In this document: positions 35,874 through 47,204 of the stretch, one piece after another | How the letters are laid out: each line of letters starts with the position of its first letter | How positions within the stretch are numbered: position 1 is the first letter of the stretch | DNA from: Marsupella aquatica | Taxonomy: Eukaryota; Marchantiophyta | NCBI GenBank assembly: GCA_973895155.1 | Contig: OZ316893.1 | Coordinates: 2,852,001-2,916,000 of the forward strand | Length of the DNA: 64,000 bases | Direction of reading: 5' to 3' | Translations under genes and position numbers: made by a program | Notes under the pieces: model-generated | What the model saw: only the letters and a program-made list of their open reading frames with translations | The model's database searches: none | Told to the model about the DNA's origin: nothing

Positions 35874-36499
35874 ATGGATCCAGACGGGCTCGCGAGGGCA
35901 TTCGTGGAACACTACTACACGACGTTCGACACGGCGCGGGTGAATCTGATCGGGCTCTACCAGGACCAGTCCATGCTCACCTTCGAGGGCGAGAAGATCC
36001 AGGGCGCGCAGGCCATCGTTGGCAAGCTCAACAGCCTGCCCTTCCAGCAATGCAAACACAACATCTCCACCGTGGATTCGCAGCCCTCCGGCCCTGCGGG
36101 TGGCATGCTCGTCTTCGTCAGCGGCAACTTGCAATTACCCGGTGAAGAGCACCAACTTAAATTCAGCCAGGTGCTGTTTTGTTGCTTCCTTTACTTTCCG
36201 TTTCTTTCCTCCGAAAGATCTGTCTGTCTGTTGGGAGTGCAATTCTTTTTCACAGTCGTAGGTTGGTCTTTGCTGATTTTAGGTATTTTCTCGTCTGCAG
36301 GGCTAGTCAGGGCAAAGAGAGTAGCAGTCACTCGTCCCCATACCCGGTCCGATCTCAGTTCTCTGATGTTCTTGCGATCATCTTATCGGTGGCAAATGAT
36401 ATTGTGGCCCTTTCTTTCTTGCAGATGTTTCACTTGATACCCTCTGCGACAGGCAGCTTCTATGTCTTCAATGACATCTTCCGGCTGAACTACGCTTGA
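35874..36499 (+). CDS. NTF2: Nuclear transport factor 2 (NTF2), two exons
   Basis: Exon 1 is 35874-36170 (99 codons, donor TTCAGCCAG|GTGCTG); exon 2 is 36425-36499 (acceptor TTGCAG|ATG, ends TGA). Both junctions are phase 0, giving 123 residues, the normal NTF2 length. NTF2 is a small dimeric carrier that binds Ran-GDP and nucleoporin FG repeats and returns Ran to the nucleus. The sequence shows the family order: MDPDGLARAFVEHYYTTFD, then LIGLYQDQSMLTFEGEKIQG, KLNSLPFQQCKHNISTVDSQP, then a strand LVFVSGNLQLPGEEHQLKFSQ, and the conserved end FHLIPSATGSFYVFNDIFRLNYA split by the intron. I chose the ATG at 35874 because the upstream in-frame codons have no NTF2 similarity and would add 30 residues. 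Intron-retained reading ends without the conserved C terminus. It appears fully functional. Confidence 0.96.
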
Positions 36500-39400
36500 G
36501 AAACTTTGTTTCGGTACGGTGCTATTTTTGTGCCTTCTACCTTCTAAGTACCTTCTTGCATGCGCGTCGTCTCGCAGTTTGGTATCCTCGTGAAGCAGTT
36601 TTATTTCGGCGTCTTGTCCATGCGAGAGCCAAAAATTTGTCCCTTCTTTTTTTGGATTTACGAGTTGCGCTTAGTTTACCCTAGGAAAAATACAGACTAG
36701 TTCAGGGGTTCCTCTCGAGCTCCTTCTCCCGCAGTTTAGCATGGGTACATCTGAGTTTTAGGTTTTCCCCTGCATCTAACGTAGCATCCTCAATATCGGT
36801 ACCAAGCGGAAGAGTAACGCCAAACATGTTTGAGATTTTATACATAAGCAGTGGGAACTCACTCGGGTTCCAAATCAGTGACACTGGTACCTTGTATTGT
36901 TTTTCTATCTGTAGTTTTCATTTTCCTCCGGTCATGACTCGCTCTTCATGTTGTCGCAGATTTTCATCATGTATTTTGCCGAATACATAGTTTTCTGCCC
37001 GTGGTTTTAAGTTAGGTTTCGAAAGATGACAGAGGCTGTGTGATCGACACTTTCGTCTTCCCCGCATACGCTGAATCTACTCCAGCATCTCCTAGGATGC
37101 CCGTACGGAGTTTCGGCAGGAATGCCAAACTCTGCTGTTTTATGCTTTTGACTAGCCCTTTTCTTCCTGCATGGAGAAATTGTTTTTGGCCACGATTGCA
37201 TATTATGTAGCTGCTTGTTACTTGTAGTCACATGCAGTACGTGGCTAAAGAAGAGGTTGTTGCAATATGATCATTCACTACAGGTTATGAATATTTTGTT
37301 CACTGGAATCTGAATTTTTCAGAGAAAATCGAAATCCTTGTTTGTGAATCAGAACTTCCTCTCTACGGCGCTCGATTCATGACTTTTGAGTCTCTGGGAA
37401 ATTGAACTCGATGGACTGGAACCTGTTAGCAAAGACTTGTGCTGTCTGTCTGGGTATTCATCAGGAACCGTCAAGCAAGCACTGCCTTCTGTCATCAGAG
37501 AAAAGGCAAATCTCATGTAATGGACTGCGGGATCCCTTGCCGAAGTTGGTCGTGGCCTGGCCCTCTGCTTCCATTTGGATTTAATGTTACTTTTTGGCCA
37601 TTACTGCCGACATGTGCCGACTGATGTGTCACTGAGAACGACAAACTTTATTTGCATCCTGCTCCGGGACAGGGGTTACTTGTTGAGAACGCAGAGGTTA
37701 TGTGGGAACTAAGATCGAGAGAGTATGAGGGCATGAATTTGACTTATTTCTACAGGTGGGCAGTTTGGCAGATACACAAATAGGCAGGGTATTTGTTTGC
37801 TAGCATGATTCCTTGTTTGAAAAGTCACAAACAGACAACATGATGGTTCGTTCGCAGCTTTCTCACGTTTTAATTGCAGCCTGCTCTGGTGGAATAGATT
37901 TTTGTTGTTCTATGTTGAACCTGGTTTATGGTAGTTGTTTCAGGACATTTGTATATTACACTACACTGTAAGGTTTGCTTTCAATTGCTAAAATTATCGA
38001 CGACTCGTTTTCAGAAAAGTTCTAGTATGTCACCGAGAGAAGTAGTTCCTAGATCATATGAATTAGAGACACTTCAACGAGGAGCCAGTTTGAGGGGAAA
38101 GCTCCACGGTGACCTGCACTAACTTTCATATCCATTGGAGGAAGGAAACAAAGCTGTCACTCACCAAAGACGAAATACAAACATTTGTACTAGTAGAATC
38201 CGATTGGAGTAGGAAAGCCCTAAGGACATTTGCCCTCGGCGAGCCCAGCTCCTGTTGCCGTTGACTGTTGGAGCATGCCAAGCTCTGACGAAAGTCTCAT
38301 CTCGGTTTCCTGCGGAAGCGTCTGGATATAAAGTCTCCTTTTGGTCTCCAGACAATCATCCGAAGCTCTGAAGGACCCCATCCGTCTGAACTGTAGGAGA
38401 GCGTGTCCTACTCTTGAAGGAAATGTCTGCCATTGTCCTCTTCAGCTCCTGTGTGGATAAAAAGTGTTATGAACACGACCGACCACTTTCCATATGCGTG
38501 CTATCTTTCGCAGTTTTGTTTGAACGATTTCTTTCCTGGGATTTGTAGAAGCGCTACATTTTGTATGCGATTTTCTGCGCATCTACTATACAGGGTTTTG
38601 AAGACTGAACGCCTGTCGGACCTCCAGGGGGTGGCTTCACGTCTCCTTTTAAGCTTACATTTGCTCTTGCCTGCGACTGCAACGAATGTGCCAAACATTC
38701 AAAATTTAGTCAATACTTCTGATCTTCTCTTCGAAGCCGCCGAGTATTGCAGAACAAAATATTTCTTCCAGTTCTTCTACTTTATCAACTTGACGGAAAC
38801 GTATTGCAGAAACTAAATAATTCTTCCAGTAATTCTACTTTATCAACTTGACGGAGACAGTATAGTGGTAAAAACATTTGTCCCAAAGAACATAGCTGAC
38901 AGCTCGAGAAGTTTACAAGAATAGGCTTACACCAAAAGAGAAGCTTCAAACTTGTAGCAACCACTGATGGGCGTTCACATCTCTGTTATCTCAACCTTTC
39001 ATCGAGCCACAGTACTCGATAGATATAATCACAAGTAGCTCATGTCTTGGTTCACCACCAATTTTGCAGTAAAGTCATTACTCTTGCACTGAACATCTAG
39101 CCGGGGCCTACAGTAGGCCTGCATGTGGGCGGTACGAAAGACACCAACACCTTGAATCAGCAGTACTATCCAGCCTCCAAACTTCCAACTCCCACCGCCC
39201 AACCTAAGCTACAGTAGGGTAACGGTGTGCAGGCATCTTGAATCACCTGGCAAACCGACACTTTGAATGATTCCTCCAGACCCGGTGGGCGGGCCTACAG
39301 ACGTTAGGCTCGCCTTCTACATCTATCCACTAATGTAAGAACGGTTTTTTGTTGAACGAATCTTTCACTAATTATTACGAACTCTTACGTAAGCTTCCGA

Positions 39401-42400
39401 AGGCTCCCCGATGTTGCCAGCTCCTGTACTCTATTTCCTTTATCAAAATAATGTGTTTCCATGTCCGCTCTCAGCACGACCGGATCTGTCCGTGTGCCTG
39501 GACTTTCTGAAAGCGGGTCGAGATCGAGGCACTGGGCACTGAAACAATGTACTGTCACTTGAGGTTAGTACAAGACATTGAGACACTAGCAATTGGTCAA
39601 TGTATTTTAGCCCAATACTCGCGAAGTTAGTGATGGATTCCAATGAAAATCAGTCAGATTCAGTAGACGATACTATCACAATTTTTTTTGCCCGTTCTAT
39701 TCTTTGTTGGTAAACACTACTTTTTATAGATAAATGCAACTGTTCAGTTTTTGAATCCTTGGATAGTTATGCGACTGACTGCCCGTTCATATCATGAAGG
39801 ATTGACTTCCACTCCTTGCTAGGAGGAAAAAAATTGCATCAAAGTTATTGCAAAGATTTCTTGCTTTTTGCTCAGTTGCATCACGCAAATCCTGGCCACC
39901 ACAAGGTAAAACTTCAGCTACGCCAATGCCCAGTTTACTGTAGCGTAGCTGACCAAAAACTCTAGAGCCATGCTTAGAACTTTGAAACATTACGCACTAA
40001 GTGGAACCAGACAAATGGAAAGTTCTTTGTCCTGACCAGACCTCTAGAGCTGGCACAAGACCTAAAGTTTTTGTCCTCGTCAGTGACCTAAGTATCCATT
40101 TGAGATTCAATTCGGTAGATTCAGCTCGTTACTTGGTCTCTATTTAAGAGATGCGTTCCATAGTCTCTATAAGAAACGTGGCGAGAAGCAGAGCGTGAGA
40201 ATGTAAGTGTACGCCTGGGCCAGTCAAATTCCGGGAATGAGCAGGTTATGACGACGTCAACATTTTGGACGCTGGGAGTAGTAAGGTTGACTTCTCTCAT
40301 CCAGATCTACACATTATTTGGTCAATTCCTATAAAACTTCCAGGCTCTGGAGCAGGATAGGAGACCTGGCAAGCTGTCTAGGATGGAGACATTTGGCATA
40401 CCCTTTGCTAGCTGCCCCATCTGAGAAGAAAAATCCCCCTAACTTCGTGAATAAGAGAATCTTGGTTTTAATACGTGTGAGTCGTTTTTAATTCGAACAA
40501 CTCTACCGCTGAGTAGAATCCGCGACATGAAAGTAAACTTCCTCACATTGCCGGTAGCTGCCAAAATGGCAAATCACTGAAGGGTCAGATTTGTCTCCAC
40601 GGAAACAGATTATTTTCTGGCGCTGAGGAGCACTTAGCTAAGCAGATGTTTATTGCGGGAATATATCTCACAGTTGTTTGAAGTTGGAATCGAACAACCT
40701 TAAACCCTAAACTTTATGGTTTTTACTATGTGAAGCAGAAACTAGGACATCATTCTATTTCATCATTATGCGCTAAATTGCGAAGTCCCGTGTGTTCGGA
40801 GATCCGTTTCAACCGGACAGAACGGAGCATGTATGGACATTGAGTTCGAGGGCCGTTTGGCCTGTTGTGGTTAGAAAACCATGGAATAGGCGAGAAGTAG
40901 ACACTAACAGCATGGTTACTATATTGTGGTGACAAGTGGAAATCATCTATTCGTAGTCGTAACAGGTGGAAGGAACACCAAGCTGCCATTTCTGAGGAAT
41001 ATGGGAGTAGTTGTAGCATCAAGCGTTGAGGCATATATTGGTGTGACAGAGCAAGTTCAATTAACGTGGAGTCTATAAACTACAAAATTTAGACTGGCAT
41101 TCGAGGGCGTCCCTCAGTCTCCTCTTGAGTCATCTTCTATCAGCTGACGAGTAGTCTTAGAACCGAACGGTCTGTGTCATAGTATTATTGGATGTCTGCA
41201 TTTCTGCCAGCGATGGTATTTTAGGAAATGGTAAGATCGAAAGTGGAAATAGTACTGTTATGAGGAGCGGTGCAAGACGTGTGGCAATTTTTGATCAAAA
41301 TAACAGTAAAAATTGCAAGAAGAATTTCGTTCAACAAATGAATTGAGAGTTACATTAAGTAGCGAATATTATGGAGAATGGTTGATTCAAGTCTTTGTAG
41401 GATTATTAATTCGTTCCTCTCGGAACGCTCACTTCGGAGGCTTGACATCAAATCGGCATTAAATTTAGTTTGATAAAGAGTGATGTCTTCCAAATTGCCC
41501 ATCTGCAGCTAAATAGAGCAGTCGTGCGTGGATGTGTATAATGGAGAGTCCAGAAGATCATCCAGATTGGTTGACATAGAAGTTTGTATGTACTCAAATT
41601 TATTGTTTAGGCATGTGGTCGGAAAGAAGGGCTCTTAGATGCTAGCGCTCTCTTTGTCTCTCCTCATTGAGGCCAGAGATCCGCCTTGACGGATAGACTT
41701 TCTTCTATCAATATCTGCATCTGACCACAAATGATTGGCGGGTACTTTTTCGTTCTAAAAAGTAAGTTGCACGGTGAATTGGCGTTTATGCCCTTAATTC
41801 TAACTGCAGTATGGCGTTCAAAATCTGACATTGAACAAGTCAGTCAATCTGAAGTTTCCAAAAGGCTACATGGGAAAAGCTTTGGACTACTCATCAACGA
41901 AGAAACATAGGGCATAGAACTTTCTTCTAGACAACTGTAGTTACTGATCCTTACCCTAAACTCGTTCTTCCTTGCTCTATACAACAGGGCCAATCAGCAC
42001 TCCCTTTCAATTGGCAAACTGACACTAGACGTCAACAAAAACGAGAGAGTAGAGCCCAGGAGAGAGTGCGCAACAATGAGAGAGTTGTGCACTGAAGATG
42101 GAATTATGCTGCTGGAAATTTTTAATAAAGTATACTGGAGAAATGTTATCCCGTCAAAGATATCAAGAGCTCATCTCTAAGGCCAGATAGACGGGAACAA
42201 CTACCACCTATCCATCATGTGATTCTAAGAGCTGTATTACAATAAACCATCGACACACGAACAGGTTGAAGAGGTCCTCAACCCTTTGGCATTTCGAGGA
42301 CAATTGTTAGAGTCCCCTGAAGGGATCAAAAGTATGCCTGTCCGTTAGCATTTTCTTGACGAGTGCTAGACTTTTAATTATAACCATTCAATCACTAGTC

Positions 42401-43143
42401 ATAAGATTAATCCCTCGCACCTCCATCGTCCTACATTACAGAAGAAGCACCTACTGCCTTGAGATATGAGGCCGAAGAGCTATATATTTGAACAGAAGCA
42501 ACCGAAATAAAGGGGTATCTCTTTTCTTTGAAATGTTGTTGGTATCGATTGCTCTTTAAGAATCGCGAAAGCTTGCTGGATTTGTGTATCTTGGGGCCTT
42601 ATTTTGTGAGAAAAGTCTAATCAGTCGAGGGGGTTTTCAGAAGTAAGTACGTGGACAATCCCTCGATCGCTGGTACACCAGTTGATAGGTTTCTCATCGT
42701 CATGCTTTGATCGTTGAATACGTTTGCGACTCTAGTATTGTATTATTTTGGTGCTTGCTGTGATCTTTCAGTACGTTTGCGACTGTAGTATTTGGTTGCT
42801 TTCCTGTGAGACAACTATTCACTTGAATAAGCATTCCCCACTGTTCCTCTGTAAACTCGGAGTTAAATGGACGGTCCAGAAGGTGAGTCATGGTTATGCT
42901 TTACGCTCTGCAACAGAGAGCTGCGCTGGACTCGTGCCACTTCTCCGAAATTCATGGGAGACTATGTGCTGTAGTTGGCGTCCGAGTACGAAACTCTCTC
43001 CGTCTTGGGCAAACAGTGAATTCGCCGACTTCCATGACTTTAGGTTTCGTATGAAGGTCGCCAAGGGCAGAATTGCTCTGTTTTGGTAATGCTCAGCGCG
43101 CAAAAGCTCTGGAATACTAATAGTAGTGAGGTAGTCATTTAGC
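36500..43143. other. Long intergenic stretch without a supported gene
   Basis: About 6.6 kb. The first several hundred bases probably hold the NTF2 3' untranslated region. Open frames (for example 38433-38816 +, 40750-41034 -, 42748-43089 +) are short, have no recognisable features and lack convincing splice partners. Short palindromic 'gcctacagtaggc'-like motifs are seen near 39100-39300. A tRNA-like fragment near 40490-40540 is incomplete. Confidence 0.45.
38744..38858. repeat. Tandem duplication of a 57/58-bp unit
   Basis: Two copies start gtattgcagaa and share 'ctactttatcaacttgacgga'. They differ at a few positions and by one base in length. Non-coding. Confidence 0.85.
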
Positions 43144-43363
43144 TTTCAGCTCACATTTGAAATTCTGTTGATAGACTTACCTGATCGAGCTCTCAGGTCC
43201 ACTGAATCTTCATCTGGATTTCTCTCAATACTCGCAAGACTCAAGTACTCGGAAATTTGTTTCTCTTTGGTTTGTGTTCTGGGGAGACATACCTTCATAC
43301 CCTGGATCGGAAACTCACCCCACCTTGGCCATTTTGTTCCCACCTGGATCACGCTTATCAACC

Positions 43364-43814
43364 ATGGGTCGTCCAAAGTTTTATGTGCGCTCTGCTGTTG
43401 TGACCACAATCGTCGTCATATTGGTACTTCTGTCCATGTCTTCATTTGAGCTCGCCAATGCCTCACGGGAGTTGCAAGGTGACTGCACGATTCTCTTACA
43501 CACACTTATTGACGATCGAGCGTGCATGTGACATCTGAAGTTTTGTTTTGAACGTCTGGCTGTCAATTGGGTACTAGCTACCTGAAGGTTTCTTGTAACA
43601 CATGGTTTTTATGTTTCCAATTGAGATGCCACTAACTGAATTATGGGTGTTGCTTGATGCAACAGGAGCGCAGGCCCCAGCTCGGCTCCATAAACGGCCT
43701 TGTCCGATAGCCGCGTACAAGTGTGGCTGTAGTAATCCATCGTGCTGTGCGGATGCAGATCCTTGTTACACGCCCTTGGATGTAGGCCACAAGACTGCAT
43801 TATCGATTAATTAA
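43364..43814 (+). CDS. Secreted cysteine-rich peptide, copy A (two exons)
   Basis: Exon 1 is 43364-43478 (38 codons plus one base, donor CAAG|GTGACT) and exon 2 is 43666-43814 (acceptor CAACAG|GAGCG), giving 87 residues. Residues 1-33 form a signal peptide or anchor (basic MGRPKFYVR, then VVTTIVVILVLLSM, ending ANA). The mature part has six cysteines spaced C-x6-C-x-C-x4-CC-x5-C. Its paralogue at 59664-60472 has an exon 1 of exactly the same length, the same phase-1 intron position and the same core spacing plus two more cysteines. Relative to that copy, a one-base deletion at about 43776 shifts the frame after the sixth cysteine and gives a 15-residue tail without cysteine. It is probably a secreted antimicrobial- or signalling-type peptide, but the family is not recognised. 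It may be on the way to becoming a pseudogene or may encode a changed peptide. Confidence 0.7.
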
Positions 43815-44365
43815 TTCACCATGGCTTGCTCCAATTTCAGAACCCTGAGCAATTACAAGACCACCGCATTTTGAGGGCTAGCGCTCGAAGATATCTATAC
43901 AATTGCAGGCAGCCAGTTCTCCGATTCGACATCTTGAACAATAATAGAACCAGGCGTCCTCTGAGAGCAGGAATACATATAGACAGGTGAACAGGTAACT
44001 GTTCTCTGCTTTGGGCAAAATGTAGACAGTAGTTACGTCTAGGAGAAAATGTGGTATCGAAAAGTTTGCCAGTTGAACGGAAGTTCTGACGGAGCTGATC
44101 GACCCTGTTGTATTCTTAGAGCAAGGAGAAAAGAGTTTCAGGACAATACCATGTGAGCTACCATGTACTACGTTTAATTTAATTAAATGCGGCCTTCGCT
44201 GTTCACTCGTAAAAAAAGGTAGCACAATCTGTCACGGAAAGTAACAATGTTTATATTTCTCGCTGCGTAGTCTTCTGCGTTTCAGCACCCATCTTGCATT
44301 GTTGTTTCGCAGTAATGTAAAATTGGCAGGCGCCCAGGGTCGTACGTACCATGGCCCTTCCCCCA

Positions 44366-44875
44366 CTATGGGTGGATTTGACCTTCAACCAAGGACTGTT
44401 CGACAGTGTGGTTGATTGAAAATTCTGCTGTAAAAAAGTGAATTGCACTTCCTCGAATCCTAAAAATGACTTTTCCAACTTTCTTCCAGTGAATTGCACT
44501 TCCTCGGATCTTAAAAATGGCTTTTCCAACCTTCTTCCAGACTTGACCAGATTTTTTGGTCGAAGAAGGGTCGTCCTTAACATGCTTGTTATTATGTAAC
44601 CATCGAATAGTCTTAGCAAGTGAGGTCTGATAGTCTGAATTGCTCAGACAGACACCATCGTCTCCTTCTTCTTCAATGAAATCTACAGACTGGTTTGATG
44701 GTCTGCCTGCCATAGGTGCGCCTAAACTTTGCGCACCTAAACTTTGCGACCATAACTTATTGCCTTTCGCAGCCCAACTCATGGAGTCTAGCTCCGAAAC
44801 CAACTCGATTGATGGTAGGTGATCGACGTATATGCGAAGAAGCATGATTGGGCACCTCTGCTTTCTACAGTTCAT
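44366..44875 (-). CDS. Doubtful open frame with internal repeat, convergent to peptide gene A
   Basis: A 169-codon frame. Its C-terminal half has two adjacent copies of a 17-residue unit (WKKVGK.IF.IRGSAIH), and its middle has a duplicated S-L-G-A-containing unit. The equivalent region of the other duplication copy (about 61200-61500) has stops and indels in this frame, so coding was not conserved. It is more likely non-coding sequence opened by small tandem duplications. No family features. Confidence 0.22.
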   Translation of the reverse strand: MNCRKQRCPIMLLRIYVDHLPSIELVSELDSMSWAAKGNKLWSQSLGAQSLGAPMAGRPSNQSVDFIEEEGDDGVCLSNSDYQTSLAKTIRWLHNNKHVKDDPSSTKKSGQVWKKVGKAIFKIRGSAIHWKKVGKVIFRIRGSAIHFFTAEFSINHTVEQSLVEGQIHP

Positions 44876-44880
44876 AGCTC

Positions 44881-45662
44881 TATAACATGAACTGCAGATT
44901 GCAAACTGCGTGGACTAGAGTCAGTGTAATCAACCCATCCAGTACAAACTCAACATAGCAAGTGCGTAAACCTACAAAGAGGCCTTAAACCACCACTGCC
45001 ATATAAAAAGGGGAGTGTCCAAAAGTTCTGACTCACATTTTCACATTACTCTCCTCCACCGTGAGACTTTGCTCCACGATTGTGAGAAAAAGTACTAAAA
45101 TGGTGTAATCTGTGTAACCACATTTTTGTCTTGGCTACATTTTTGTCTTGGTAGTGGTTGTTTAAGGTTGTTTAAACAACGGAAATGTTTTTCCATTTTG
45201 CCTTCGTTGTACTCCACTAGGTCACTCACTCCTGCTCCATGACTTACATAACAACCAAAGAGTTTTCCAACTTTTCCATCCATGTCCACTTCTAGGTTGC
45301 TTCTCTTGTTCGACTACCTATATGTATCAGGCATTCAATGAACAAAAAGGGCCTAACTGGACACACGATTCCAACTTAGAAAGTGGAACAAACTTATTGG
45401 GGAGTCAGGATCCCCAAACGAGAGGGATCCAAAATCATAAACATTTATATTGAGTAATTCAATGATTAAGGGGAGAGAATCACAGAAATTCTTTGGAAGA
45501 CCAAAAAGCCAAAACTCCCATTTGAGAGTTTCCAAAAACCTCAAAAATACAAATAAAAGCTCTATTGAGCAACAAACTAAAAAATCTGGTAAAAGCTACA
45601 AAATCAATACTTATAGGAGCATAAATAATAATATGGAGACTCACTGTAAGTGTCCATCCCAA
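44881..45662. other. Intergenic flank of the copia element
   Basis: No gene seen. It ends in the left copy of the 5-bp target duplication ATTTG at 45663-45667. Confidence 0.5.
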
Positions 45663-45667
45663 ATTTG

Positions 45668-46052
45668 TGTTGGGTATTTACTCTTACGTCTAGGTTAGGT
45701 ATGACGTGGTTGGTACAACAATGTGGGTTGGTACAACTATGTGGTTAGGTATAACTACGTGATTAGGTACAACTATGTGATTAGGTACAACTAAGTTGTA
45801 CACTATATCATAAGAGGCATGTGTGCTTGGAGAGGTAGAACCAAGGCTCATTGTTATGGAGCCACTTGAGAGATAAGGAGAGCTTACACTGTGGAGACTC
45901 GGTATAGCCGACGGGCTTAGAGTTCAGTAAAGCTCTCTTGTGTGTTCCCGTGGACGTAGCCTCAAGGAGGTGAACCACGTATCTCTTGTGTCGACTATTG
46001 TGCGTTGGATGGTTCATGGGCTTGCCGTTGCGATCGTCGTCTATGCTCAACA
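45668..46052 (+). repeat. 5' LTR (385 bp)
   Basis: Starts tgttgggtatttactcttacg and ends tatgctcaaca. An array of 18-bp units (ttaggtacaactatgtgg type) occupies about 45710-45798 with two fewer units than the 3' LTR. The second half, rich in ordinary sequence, probably holds the R/U5 region. Confidence 0.97.
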
Positions 46053-46054
46053 AT

Positions 46055-46066
46055 TGGTATCAGAGC
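46055..46066 (+). promoter_or_regulatory. Primer-binding site (initiator tRNA-Met type)
   Basis: TGGTATCAGAGC, two bases after the 5' LTR, is complementary to the 3' end of plant initiator methionine tRNA and is the usual minus-strand primer site in plant copia elements. Confidence 0.95.
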
Positions 46067-47204
46067 ATGCTTGGGAGGTGACGTGTGTTCGTGACGGGAT
46101 TTCATTACGGTTTTTCCAGCGTTGAGTGTCGGTGGATTTCCCGGAGTTCCGTCGCATGGAACTTGGAGTTTATGGGCTCAACGGATAGATCGGGGCAAGA
46201 GCTTTCTAACGGTGTGAAGAAATCGCTGAACGGAGCTCGTGGTGCAGAGAGATCTAAGTTTTTGTCGTTCTGGATTTTGTGAAGAAAGTTGGCAATCGAC
46301 TCGGAGGGAGAAGCGTCAAGTGTTTTGACTCAACGGAGAGATTGAGGCAAGACGATTGTTTTGAGTCCGGGATTGGCTCTTTGATGCAAAGAGGAAGGCT
46401 AAGCAAAATCAATTACCTTGTTGGACTTGGTGACGGCACCAAGTGCAATTGATCAACATTCGTTGTTGACAAGGTACCATTTTTTCTCTTTGAAAAACTG
46501 ATTCGAAATTGGCTATGGCAATTGAGAGAAATCTGTCATCTTTACCAATTTTTTTCTCCCTTGTTCTTTCCTCGTTTTGGGTGTTTCTTATATCGATCTT
46601 CACCGCCTCGGAGTCTAGTTTCCAAATCTGAAATCAGATCTTGATTTCGTCAAAACCCGAGTGAGATATCTTGCGTTTGGTGTTGAGGGGTACATTCTAC
46701 CGTGTGTATTTTCTACGCGCGCGACCAGATTTCGACGACGAAGGGTGGTAGGGGGTTTTGGGGGTTCGAGGACACGTGTCAGCCCCTCGATTGTTCTTCC
46801 AAAATTCCCACAGGGCCTGTACAAGGGTCATAGAATATTCCAAAAAACCAGAGAGCTATTTTTTGACCGTCCGACAAAGATTTCATCCGCCAAACGGTAA
46901 CTTTTTTGGTTATTTTTTGGCGAGGTCGTAGCCATTGAAGTTGGCAATGCGGCGCACCAATCACATCGTAATTCCGACAACGGGTTGTACTTGGTATTTC
47001 GGTTATTCCCTGAGGTGGTCAAAACGGGGGAGTTTCCCAAGGTTTTACCCACCTCGACCGAAATTTGAATAACTTTTCCGTCAAATTTTGATTTTGATTT
47101 CGGTTTTCAGTATTGGACTCCTAGCTTTGTGGGCTACGCAGCGGTGTTGAGTTTCGAGTTTTTTGAGAAGTTGTGAAAAACAACAATTTTTGTGATTTTC
47201 TCAT
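46067..47204 (+). other. Untranslated leader of the copia element
   Basis: About 1.1 kb between the primer-binding site and the gag start. It has no frame with retroelement similarity. The short frame at 46661-46900 is not supported. A long leader of this kind normally carries packaging and dimerisation signals, which cannot be located by eye. Confidence 0.6.

Larger units (their letters stand above)
43144..44880. repeat. Segmental duplication, copy A
   Basis: This stretch and 59434-61500 share an ordered set of similar segments: 'tcaactcacatttg.aattc.gttgat' upstream, the cysteine-rich peptide gene, 'ctgagagca.....atacaca/atacata' downstream, 'ggcaggc......accatggccc / accgtggccc', and a 'ccttaggtgcacctaaa'-type segment near the right end. 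Similarity is patchy, with many indels, so the duplication is not recent. Confidence 0.7.

Noticed and set aside
38433-38816. 127-codon plus-strand frame
   Set aside because: No recognisable features; its end lies in a 57-bp tandem duplication and no splice partners were found.
40485-40545. tRNA-like fragment on the minus strand (ctactcagcggtagagttgttcgaatt)
   Set aside because: A-box-like and B-box-like sequences are only a few bases apart, too close for a tRNA; no cloverleaf can form.
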